From contig JAGLIM010000041.1 of assembly GCA_023142995.1 (NCBI GenBank), forward strand, positions 1 through 40,872: 40,872 nucleotides of DNA. Reading direction: 5' to 3'. The translations under genes were made by a program, and so were the position numbers. The notes beneath the pieces are model-generated. The model was not told where the DNA came from, did no database searches, and saw nothing but the letters and a program-made list of their open reading frames with translations. Shown here piece by piece: positions 23,641 through 31,142 of this stretch. Positions within the stretch are counted from its first letter, which is position 1; every line of letters begins with the position of its first letter. Source of the stretch: Minisyncoccota bacterium. Its GTDB lineage: Bacteria > Patescibacteriota > Minisyncoccia > JAHIHE01 > JAGLIN01.

Positions 23641-23711
23641 GATCCATATTGCCAATTCTGCCACTATTTAGTAATATATAGATAAAGATCAATAATAAAT
23701 ATATTAATAAT

Positions 23712-25421
23712 ATGAAAAAAATACTTAAGGATACAACTAATAATGAAGAGAGAAAAGAACTCAAAGAAAAATTTCAAAGCGAAACAATTAGTAAATTGTA
23801 TCATAAAGGTGAAGAAGATAGAGCAACATCTTTAGCAGACAAACATCATCTTGCGTATGTTGATCTCAGCTTGGTTCCAGTAAATTCTGAAACTTTAAAT
23901 TCAGTTTCAAAAGAAGTAGCACAAAAAGCAAATTTAGCTGTAATTTATAAAGTTGGTAAAAAGTATAAGATCGCAGTTACTGATCCTGAAAACTATGAAA
24001 CAAAAAAATTCCTTAAGGATCTAAAAAAACAAGATGGCGCTAGCTATAGTTTGGTAATGGTTTCTGAAGATAGTTTAAAGAAAGCTTGGGCAAATTATGA
24101 CAAAGTGACTGTAACTGAAAAGTTTGAGAATCAGAATATAACCTTAAAAGAAGAAGATCTAACTGAATTTGAGAAAGGAATAACTACAATTATAGATTTG
24201 AAGAAAAGAATCTCTGAAATAAATACTACTGAAATCTTTAATATTATAATGGCAGGCGCTATAAAAACAAAATCTAGTGATATTCATATTGAACCTAATT
24301 TAGACTATGTCAGACTTCGATATAGAGTTGATGGAGTCCTTCAAGACATTGTAAATTTACCGAAAAAAGTACACGGCACAATCGTTTCAAGAGTAAAAAT
24401 GCTTTCAAAAATGAAACTTAACGTTTCTGATTCTCCTCAGGATGGTCATTTTGGCATTGATCTTGAAAATACGACTGTAAATATAAGATCTTCTATACTT
24501 CCAAGTAGTTTTGGTGAAAGTATCGTTCTGAGAATTCTTTCTGATGAAGGAACAGGATTGAAACTTGATGAACTAGGATTCAATCAATATTATTTAGAAT
24601 TACTAGAAGAACAACTTCTCAAACCTACAGGAATGATCCTTGTGACAGGACCAACTGGAAGCGGTAAGACTACTACTTTATATTCTTTTGTCCGAAGATT
24701 AAATCAACCCAGTATAAAAATAATCACATTGGAAAATCCTGTAGAATATAGAGTTGAAGGAATTTCTCAAACTGAAGTTGGAGAAGATACTGGAATGACT
24801 TTTGCAGATGGACTTAGAGCCGTGGTTCGTCAAGATCCAGATGTTGTTATGGTCGGAGAGGTAAGAGATGCTGAAACAGCAGAGATTTCCATTCAAGCCG
24901 CGCTCACGGGACATATGGTACTCTCAACGCTTCATACGAACAATGCAGCTGGTGCAATTCCAAGATTATTACATTTAAAAGTAAATCCAGCTCTGATCGC
25001 TCCTTCAATTAATATTGTTATTGCTCAAAGGCTTGTTAGAACATTATGTGAGCATTGCAAAGAAGAATATGTGCCTGCTCAAGAAACTATCGATAAGATA
25101 AAAAGTGTTTTTAAGAATATGCCACGAAATAATAGGCTGGAAGTTCCAAGTGATATAAAAGTTATTTATAGAAGTAGCGGGTGTTCTAAATGTAATTTCA
25201 TCGGATATAAAGGAAGAATAGGAATCTATGAAATGTTTGCTTTAACACCGCATATTGAGAAAATCATTCTTGGCAACACTTCTTCATCAGATATATCAAA
25301 AGCTGCAAGAGAAGAAGGAATGATATCAATACAAGAAGACGGAATCTTAAAAGCAATTGAAGGGAAGACTTCTTTAGAAGAAGTCAGAAGAGTAACAGGA
25401 GAGATCTTTGTTGCAAAATAG
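23712..25421 (+). CDS. pilB: type IV pilus / type II secretion assembly ATPase (PilB/GspE)
   Basis: 569 aa. An N-terminal MshEN/T2SSE_N-like domain covers about 25-130 (RATSLADKHHLAYVDLSLV). The ATPase core has SSDIHIEP, RYRVDGVLQDI, Walker A VTGPTGSGKTTT (about 313), the Asp box TLENPVEYRVEGI, Walker B VVRQDPDVVMVGEVRDAETA and the His box GHMVLSTLHTNNA. A zinc-binding tetracysteine element (CEHC near 446, CSKC near 491) and GRIGIYEMF finish the protein. It powers pilus extension. No pilin, PilT or PilC gene is in the window, so either name (PilB or GspE) is by family. Confidence 0.93.
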   Translation: MKKILKDTTNNEERKELKEKFQSETISKLYHKGEEDRATSLADKHHLAYVDLSLVPVNSETLNSVSKEVAQKANLAVIYKVGKKYKIAVTDPENYETKKFLKDLKKQDGASYSLVMVSEDSLKKAWANYDKVTVTEKFENQNITLKEEDLTEFEKGITTIIDLKKRISEINTTEIFNIIMAGAIKTKSSDIHIEPNLDYVRLRYRVDGVLQDIVNLPKKVHGTIVSRVKMLSKMKLNVSDSPQDGHFGIDLENTTVNIRSSILPSSFGESIVLRILSDEGTGLKLDELGFNQYYLELLEEQLLKPTGMILVTGPTGSGKTTTLYSFVRRLNQPSIKIITLENPVEYRVEGISQTEVGEDTGMTFADGLRAVVRQDPDVVMVGEVRDAETAEISIQAALTGHMVLSTLHTNNAAGAIPRLLHLKVNPALIAPSINIVIAQRLVRTLCEHCKEEYVPAQETIDKIKSVFKNMPRNNRLEVPSDIKVIYRSSGCSKCNFIGYKGRIGIYEMFALTPHIEKIILGNTSSSDISKAAREEGMISIQEDGILKAIEGKTSLEEVRRVTGEIFVAK

Positions 25422-25463
25422 AATATAATAGAAATCTCTTATTTTAGTAATTCAACTAGTCTA

Positions 25464-25496
25464 GCCTCTAAGTGACTTTTAAAGCCACTTAGAGGC
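25464..25496 (+). terminator. hairpin after pilB, member of a dispersed repeat (family D)
   Basis: GCCTCTAAGTG and CACTTAGAGGC pair perfectly around an 11-nt loop; TTTAAGTTTGTTG follows. Related copies are at 29063-29094 (with the same downstream TTTAAACTTGTTGAAT) and 34789-34821. Confidence 0.7.
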
Positions 25497-25560
25497 TTTA
25501 AGTTTGTTGAATAATTTCAAAAAAAGATTAACAAAATAAAATCCTTACACCTTGAATCTC

Positions 25561-26541
25561 TTAATATTTACTATATCTTTCCATATATTCAGCAGACTTT
25601 ATATTATTTCCCACCTGTTCATATACTCTCGCTATCCAAAATAATATTTCGGGATTATTACTATCTAGTTCCAAAGCTCTATTAAAATCATCTAACGCAT
25701 TATTATAATCTTTAACAACAAAATATGATTTTCCTAATTCAATCCAAGCATCACGATAACTCTGATCTAATTTAATTACTTCTTTAGTTTTATTTATAGC
25801 AAAATATGGTTCATTGATCTTATTAAATAGACCAGCTATTAAAATGTCATTATACTTTTTGTTTTTTATGCTTCGTTTGTTTTTTAAACTGTCTTCAATT
25901 ATAGAAATATTATTTTTGTATAAATCATTTTCGCTTGTTTCAATTCTCTCAAAATAGTCATTAAGATCATTATCACTATAAAACTCCAGAAGACCTAAAA
26001 GATATGTTATTTCAATATTATTATCATTCTGAGAGAATAAATTTAACAACAACTCAGATGCTTTACTGTTTTGATTATTTGCAATTAAGCTTTTTGCTAA
26101 TTTAATATTTAAGCTTTCTTTATCATCAAAGTCAATTGCTTTGTTATAATATTTTATCGCATTTAAAATATCTCCTTTCTTGTAATAAATATCACCCATA
26201 ATTTCATAAGCTCTATGATCATATTTATTTTCTCTTAATGCGCTATTTATTTCATTTTGAGCATTTTCTAATTGATTAAATCTAAGAAATATTTCTGCTC
26301 TTCTGATTCTTGCTTGATATATAATATCTCTATTCCCATCAATTACCGCAGCATATTTATAATCATTAAGAGAAGTAGTATAATTTCCAACTAAACTATT
26401 ATAGTCTCCTGATCTCAAATAGTTATTAGATGTAAAAACTTGCCATTTATGGAAAATAACCATTAATATAAATATTATAAAAATTGCAATAAATTTTTTA
26501 TTTTTTATTTTTTTATTCATACTTGATATAATTAACGACAT
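25561..26541 (-). CDS. membrane-anchored TPR protein
   Basis: 326 aa. One N-terminal hydrophobic helix (about 18-33, FIAIFIIFILMVIF) followed by about seven tetratricopeptide repeats, clearest at AYEIMGDIYYKKGDILNAIK, AWIELGKSYFVVKDYNNALD and ILFWIARVYEQVGN. It is a scaffold facing the outside of the membrane; the partner is unknown. Two starts are possible: ATG 26541 or 26520. An extended -10 (TGATATACT, 26548-26556 on the minus strand) ends exactly 7 nt before 26541, which would give a leaderless mRNA. Confidence 0.8.
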   Translation of the reverse strand: MSLIISSMNKKIKNKKFIAIFIIFILMVIFHKWQVFTSNNYLRSGDYNSLVGNYTTSLNDYKYAAVIDGNRDIIYQARIRRAEIFLRFNQLENAQNEINSALRENKYDHRAYEIMGDIYYKKGDILNAIKYYNKAIDFDDKESLNIKLAKSLIANNQNSKASELLLNLFSQNDNNIEITYLLGLLEFYSDNDLNDYFERIETSENDLYKNNISIIEDSLKNKRSIKNKKYNDILIAGLFNKINEPYFAINKTKEVIKLDQSYRDAWIELGKSYFVVKDYNNALDDFNRALELDSNNPEILFWIARVYEQVGNNIKSAEYMERYSKY

Positions 26542-26563
26542 ACCTCTAGTATATCATTTGAAC

Positions 26564-26749
26564 AAAAAAAATAAAACACTCAACAATTTGCAGACAGTTA
26601 GGTCCTCAGCTTTTAAAAGGATGAGGGTGGAGAAACTTCCGAGGAATAGACCAGAAATTCCATAACAGGAACCCAAACTACCCGGGTCTGGGATAATATC
26701 CCCGACTGTCTACAAATTATTAAGTGTTTTTAAGATTATTCTAGCTCAA
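26564..26749 (-). ncRNA. candidate structured small RNA, unknown family
   Basis: On the minus strand, arms 26705-26730 and 26573-26598 form a continuous 26-bp helix. Its only non-Watson-Crick pairs are three G-U wobbles; on the plus strand the same positions would be C-A mismatches, so the minus strand is the one under structural constraint. Inside are GGGATA-T-TATCCC, AGACC/GGTCT enclosing TTCC-TGTTAT-GGAA, and CCTCA/TGAGG around CTTTTAAAAG. The helix is followed by a run of eight U (26564-26571), and a promoter lies just upstream. Expected length is about 185 nt. The long closing helix and size recall 6S RNA, but I could not match any known family. No ORF lies in it. Confidence 0.6.
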
Positions 26750-26755
26750 CTGTCA

Positions 26756-26784
26756 ATACTATCACATAATCATAATCTTGTCAA
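26756..26784 (-). promoter_or_regulatory. near-consensus promoter of the candidate small RNA
   Basis: On the minus strand, TTGACA (26779-26784), 17-nt spacer, TAGTAT (26756-26761) with TG in extended -10 position. The start would be near 26749. A second TTGACA lies at 26751-26756. The rest of the 471-bp gap holds tandem and inverted AT-rich repeats (for example 26843-26874 against 26925-26947). Confidence 0.6.
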
Positions 26785-27012
26785 TACTCAAATCATACTC
26801 AAATCATACCCTGTATTCATACTGGATTCATACCCTAGATTCGTAGTATTAAGTATACAGTATTAAGTATTAAGCAAAATAAAATTACTTTCGTCTTAAA
26901 CATTAGATGCCACAGAATTAGTATTGCTTGATACTTAATACTAATACACTTATTGTTTAAAATGTTAATTATATGTTAAAATATTAGTATGTTAATATGT
27001 TAGTACGTTGTT

Positions 27013-28026
27013 ATGAAAACGACAGATCCAAAAGAAGAAACTGATGAAATAAACTTTGAACTATCATTAAGACCAAAATGTCTTGATGATTTTATAGGAC
27101 AAGAAAAAATTAAAAAAAACCTTGACATACTGATACAAGCTGCAAAAAAACGAAATGAAACTGTAGAACATATGCTTTTTCACGGATCTAGTGGATTAGG
27201 AAAAACCACTTTATCTTATTTGATTGCCAATGAAATGGGAAAAAATATCAGAATTACCTCTGGTCCTGCAATTGAAAAAGTAGGAGATCTCGGAGCAATT
27301 CTTACTAATATGGAAGATGGTGATATTTTATTCATTGATGAAATCCATAGATTAAATAAATTAATTGAAGAAGTTCTATATCCTGCAATGGAAGATTACG
27401 CTCTTGATATTATTGTTGGAAAAGGACCTTCTGCCAGAACTATAAGATTAGATCTTCCAAAATTTACTCTCATAGGAGCAACAACAAGAATTGATCTAAT
27501 TTCATCCCCTCTCTTAAATCGTTTTGGTATCTCTCAACGGCTTGAATTCTATAACAACGAAGAAATTGAATACATTATAAAAAGATCCAGCAAAATACTT
27601 GGCTTGAAGATTGATTCTGCTGGAGCAAAAAAAATATCTCAAAGCTCACGACAAACACCAAGAATTGCTAATCGCCTTTTAAAGAGAGTTCGTGATTTTG
27701 CTCAAGTTAAAGGCAATGGTATGATTGATGAAAATATTGTTGAAAAAACTTTCGATTATCTAGAAATTGATGAAACAGGACTTGAACATACTGATAGAAA
27801 GATCCTTGAAATTATAATTGAGAAATTTAACGGAGGTCCAGTTGGTGTTTCAACGCTAGCAGCATCTCTTAGTGAACAAGAAGATACTATTGAATATGTT
27901 TACGAACCATATCTTCTACAACTTGGGTTTATAGAAAGAACTTCTCGCGGTAGAAAAGTCACAAAACTTGCTTATAATCATTTGAGAATTGAATGTCCTA
28001 AAAGTAACGAAGATACTTTACTATGA
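27013..28026 (+). CDS. ruvB: Holliday junction branch migration ATPase RuvB
   Basis: 337 aa, standard. Begins [19 protein letters not shown], Walker [21 protein letters not shown] (residues 57-76), Walker [13 protein letters not shown], sensor TLIGATTR, arginine-finger region [14 protein letters not shown], and the C-terminal winged helix ([32 protein letters not shown]). It forms hexameric rings that drive branch migration with RuvA, coded at 12377. The region upstream (26930-27012) is built of repeated TATGTTAATATGTTAGT-like sequence and no clear Shine-Dalgarno is present. Confidence 0.97.
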   Translation: MKTTDPKEETDEINFELSLRPKCLDDFIGQEKIKKNLDILIQAAKKRNETVEHMLFHGSSGLGKTTLSYLIANEMGKNIRITSGPAIEKVGDLGAILTNMEDGDILFIDEIHRLNKLIEEVLYPAMEDYALDIIVGKGPSARTIRLDLPKFTLIGATTRIDLISSPLLNRFGISQRLEFYNNEEIEYIIKRSSKILGLKIDSAGAKKISQSSRQTPRIANRLLKRVRDFAQVKGNGMIDENIVEKTFDYLEIDETGLEHTDRKILEIIIEKFNGGPVGVSTLAASLSEQEDTIEYVYEPYLLQLGFIERTSRGRKVTKLAYNHLRIECPKSNEDTLL

Positions 28027-28100
28027 ACACTATGAATTACAAATACAAATTCACTACTATTTGTTCATGATTCATAATTTATAATTTATAATTCTAATAT

Positions 28101-28346
28101 ATGTCTTTTCCTTTTGTAGATTTTCTTGCATTTGTATTTATTCCATTAAGTCTTTTTTTCATTTTCGGTTGGATTATTTCTCATCATCTACATAATTATG
28201 GAATAAAAGGAGATTCAACTAAAAATGTTGCTTATTTTTTTATGACAGTTCTGATTTTGATATCACTGATCATAATTATTATATTCTTCTCTATTAACTG
28301 GAATAGTCTTGATGTTCGAGATTTCATATCAAAAATCAACTTATAA
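28101..28346 (+). CDS. small two-helix membrane protein
   Basis: 81 aa. Two hydrophobic helices (about residues 4-26 and 44-66) with a short loop (HHLHNYGIKGDSTKNV). It lies 9 nt upstream of the PH-domain gene and probably forms an operon with it; it may be a membrane partner. I do not recognise the family. Confidence 0.6.
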   Translation: MSFPFVDFLAFVFIPLSLFFIFGWIISHHLHNYGIKGDSTKNVAYFFMTVLILISLIIIIIFFSINWNSLDVRDFISKINL

Positions 28347-28355
28347 ATATGAAAT

Positions 28356-28943
28356 ATGAAAAAAAAATCAATTAATTTATTCAAAGAAGAAAAACATAAG
28401 TTTCCTGGACAACATCATAACGAAAAAGTTGTTTTAGTAGTCAGAAAACATATTCTAGTTCTTCTTCCATACGCCATCCAAATTACAGCACTTTGCATCT
28501 TGCCAATAGTATTCTATACACTTATTGCTCCTTTTGTATTTCCTATCTTCTTAGAACCACCATATAATAGAGCTTTCTTACTTTTTACTATTATATATTA
28601 TGGTTTTTTATGGATTATGGTTTTTATAGTATGGGTAGATTATTATTTAGACATTTGGATCGTAACTAACCAAAGATTGCTAAATATAGAACAAATTGGT
28701 TTTTTTAATCGCGTTGTTTCTGAATTAGACTTAAAAAGAATTCAGGATATTACAAGCAGTGTTCATGGACTGATTCCTTCAATATTTGGTTTTGGAAATG
28801 TCCAAATTCAAACAGCAGCAGAAGAAAACAAATTTGAGCTTAAGTCAGTTCCCCATCCTGTTTCAGTCAGAAGAAAGATCATCAAGCTCAACACACAAGC
28901 AAAAGAAAAAGATAGACTTGTTTTCAGAGATAGAGATGAATAG
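28356..28943 (+). CDS. bacterial PH-domain (YdbS/DUF304-like) membrane protein
   Basis: 195 aa. Two membrane helices (about 34-60 and 69-93), then the PH domain with DIWIVTNQRLLNIEQIGFF, VSELDLKRIQDITSSVHGLI and FGFGNVQIQTA, the conserved pattern of bPH2 proteins. The C-terminus is basic. The function of such proteins is not settled; some have roles in envelope stress. It is preceded closely by a small membrane-protein gene and followed after 220 bp by a terminator. Confidence 0.88.
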   Translation: MKKKSINLFKEEKHKFPGQHHNEKVVLVVRKHILVLLPYAIQITALCILPIVFYTLIAPFVFPIFLEPPYNRAFLLFTIIYYGFLWIMVFIVWVDYYLDIWIVTNQRLLNIEQIGFFNRVVSELDLKRIQDITSSVHGLIPSIFGFGNVQIQTAAEENKFELKSVPHPVSVRRKIIKLNTQAKEKDRLVFRDRDE

Positions 28944-29062
28944 AAGTTATATTATTATATTGCTAAATTGTTAAATTGCTATATTGTTAAATTAGAATTA
29001 TTTATACTCTAAAAAGTGAACTCCAAATCTAAAATTTACTCTTTAGAAACTTCTAAAAAAAT

Positions 29063-29094
29063 AAAGCCACTTAGAGGCTTTAAACTTGTTGAAT
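29063..29094. repeat. family D repeat, half copy
   Basis: AAAGCCACTTAGAGGCTTTA then AACTTGTTGAAT matches 25482-25509 closely. The left arm is lost. The 345-bp gap 28944-29288 holds this, the terminator, a family C copy and AT-rich ATATTGTTAAATTG repeats. Confidence 0.75.
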
Positions 29095-29166
29095 GCTCTG
29101 TGGGAAAATAAATTCTAAAATAGAAATTTTAATCTTTACACAATCAATTAAATTTATATAAAAATA

Positions 29167-29192
29167 AAAAACGGTATGCGAGCCGTTTTTTT
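29167..29192. terminator. terminator between PH-domain and SGNH genes
   Basis: AAAAAACGG, 8-nt loop, CCGTTTTTT. It is symmetrical and lies between convergent genes. Confidence 0.85.
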
Positions 29193-29196
29193 TTAT

Positions 29197-29267
29197 TTAT
29201 ACTCCTCCGCTTTTCAAATTCCGATTTTGTAGATTTTAAAAAGATTACTTTTTCATTTAAAATCAAA
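29197..29267. mobile_element. family C element, truncated copy
   Basis: It is the reverse complement of the right half of the 132-bp element at 13570-13701, from the terminal TTTATACTCC through AAAATCAAA, with about three differences in 71 bp. The other end is missing. Like the complete copy it adjoins a terminator between convergent genes. Confidence 0.85.
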
Positions 29268-29288
29268 AGAAATTTCACATTTAAAAAA

Positions 29289-30032
29289 TTAAAATCTTGG
29301 GTTTTTTCTAGTGTTATCTTTTATATCTTCTATAAACTTATCAATATTAAATCTTATATCAAAACATTCTTTCAAAATAATAGAGGCAACTATCGCGTTA
29401 CCATACTTATTAAAATGAATAGTATCAATATCGCCTTTTTTTGAATTAGTGACCTTTTCATTACTTTCTTGAATTAAAGTATACATTCTATCAAAATGTT
29501 TTTCATTGATTGACTTAAAAAAATCAACAAACAAAAAATCAGAAATATCCTTATAATCAAAAGCGATTTTTCTATCATTTTCAACAAAAGCCATTAAATT
29601 ATTATTTCTCTTTTCATCAGAAGACGGAATACCTGTTGTAAAAATAATTTTAATTCCATTCTCCAATAGTTTGTCTATAATTTGTTTTGAATTATTTTTA
29701 GTTTCTTGCGTTTTAAAATTATAATAAAAATCATTTTTTGAAATATTTAAAATAACTAATTCTGGATTTTCTGCTATAACAAATCTTTCAAGGTTTTTGA
29801 GCAAATCTCTAGAACTAGCTCCATCCAGACCTGCATTAAACGATTGAATAAACCAAGAAGAAGACTTCCAGTCTCCTGTAATTTCATCTAATTTCTCTCT
29901 CAATACATATCTGATTATTTCAACCCAATTTGGAAAGGAATAAGTGACAGTAGTCGTTGATGTTCCATAAAACACAATTTTAAAAATATCCTCTTTTTTT
30001 ATCTTATTTTCTATTTCTCTTGTTAAGCTCAT
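29289..30032 (-). CDS. SGNH/GDSL-type hydrolase
   Basis: 247 aa. Block I is IVFYGTSTTTV (GTS in place of GDS), block II FNAGLDGASSRDLL, block III LVILNISKNDFYY (the N-x-x-N-D form) and block V DTIHFNKYGNAIVA. The Ser, Gly, Asn and His of the family are in place. No signal peptide, so it is probably cytoplasmic; it likely removes an acyl group from a small molecule or glycan precursor. It lies next to a second, frameshifted SGNH gene on the same strand. Confidence 0.82.
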   Translation of the reverse strand: MSLTREIENKIKKEDIFKIVFYGTSTTTVTYSFPNWVEIIRYVLREKLDEITGDWKSSSWFIQSFNAGLDGASSRDLLKNLERFVIAENPELVILNISKNDFYYNFKTQETKNNSKQIIDKLLENGIKIIFTTGIPSSDEKRNNNLMAFVENDRKIAFDYKDISDFLFVDFFKSINEKHFDRMYTLIQESNEKVTNSKKGDIDTIHFNKYGNAIVASIILKECFDIRFNIDKFIEDIKDNTRKNPRF

Positions 30033-30182
30033 ATGTTGTTAAAATAATTACAATATCATTTTATGTAAAACAGTAAACCTATTAATAAAGTTTTATGCCA
30101 TTAAGAGGGATCTTTCGACTCCTACCGTCGCTCAAGATGACAAAATTTTTTCAAAGCTTGCTTTAAAAACTTTTTGTATATT

Positions 30183-30864
30183 TCAATTAGTCTCGTTATT
30201 CACATTCTGCAATCTTTTATTTTTTTCCACGATCCCCTTCTTCAACAGAAAATCTCTGACAATTTCAAATATCTTTTTATGTCCAGTTGAATTCGGATGT
30301 ACACCATCTTCTAATAATCTTTTATAATCTAGCTTTTTAAACTCTTCACACATATCTATAAAATATATATTTTCTTCCTTGCAAACAAACTTAATTATTT
30401 CATTATACTCTTTGATATCTTTTCCTTTATATTCAATATTAGAATCCCACTTAGTAGGTATTGTTTTATTTTCATCAATTAAAGCAGGACCGATAAAAAC
30501 AACTTTTACAGAATATTTCTTAGCAATAACTAATAATTGTTTAATATTTGTTTCAAAATCATTTATTGATATATTTAAACTGTTTTTACTTTTTATAAAC
30601 GCCGCATCATTTTTCCCTGTTGATAAAATAATAATGATTTCCTCCTTTTCTCCAGTTTCTTCTCTCTCCCATAATCGATGTCTTATCTCATATTCAAACC
30701 TTTTAAGCAACTCGCGAGATGTATCTCCAGAAACCCCGATGTTAATAATCGGAATTATTTAAAGCCTCTTTCATATAAAAGCTTTTCAATCTATTAGCCC
30801 ATCCTCCTTGCTCATCCCAATTGCCGAAAACAATACTATCACCAAAAACTAAAATTCTTGCCAT
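30183..30864 (-). pseudogene. SGNH/GDSL hydrolase, split by a +1 frameshift
   Basis: The open frame 30183-30710 lacks block I. Upstream, an ATG at 30864 opens a frame with ARILVFGDSIVFGNWDEQGG, the GDS block, which stops at 30742. Skipping one base around 30750 (after KEALNN) joins it to PIINIGVSGDTSRELLKRFE, which carries block II and runs into the downstream frame with block III (LSTGKNDAA) and block V (DGVHPNSTGH). The joined protein would be about 226 aa, a normal length. Either a true frameshift mutation, programmed frameshifting or a sequencing error; the conserved blocks on both sides suggest a recent event or an error. Confidence 0.85.
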
Positions 30865-30968
30865 ATATTTTGATTAAAATTTATATTTATTATAACATTG
30901 GCTCTAGTCTCCTGACTGGAGCCTCTTGTTAAATTTAACTAAATAATCCTATTCCTCAATCTTGCCAT

Positions 30969-31031
30969 AATATTCTTCGACCTTGTGGAGAAGTCATACG
31001 CACAAAGTTCTCCACAAGGTCGAATAATATT
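30969..31031. repeat. family A palindrome, copy 7 (full 63 bp)
   Basis: AATATTCTTCGACCTTGTGG then AGAAGTCATACGCACAAAGT and TCTCCACAAGGTCGAATAAT plus ATT. This is the best-preserved copy: both arms match for about 24 nt. Next to it are hairpins GGCTCTAGTC-tcct-GACTGGAGCC (about 30900) and a GGCTCCACTC motif (31084). Confidence 0.9.
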
Positions 31032-31142
31032 ATATCTGTTTTTGTTTTCTTTATTTATTTTATGATTTATATTTTTCACAAGAGGCTCCACTCGGGAAAG
31101 TGGAACCAACGAAACTATTAAACAATTTAGCAATATAACAAT

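Noticed and set aside
26573-26730. Resemblance to RNase P RNA (CAGACAGT/ACTGTCT and GAGGAA)
   Set aside because: The P4 pairing sequences (GAGGAAAGUCC and ACAGAANCCG) are absent, the size is far too small, and the helix evidence points to the opposite strand.
30939-31133. Minus-strand open frame of 64 codons
   Set aside because: Made up of the family A palindrome and a GGCTCCA repeat; no protein features.
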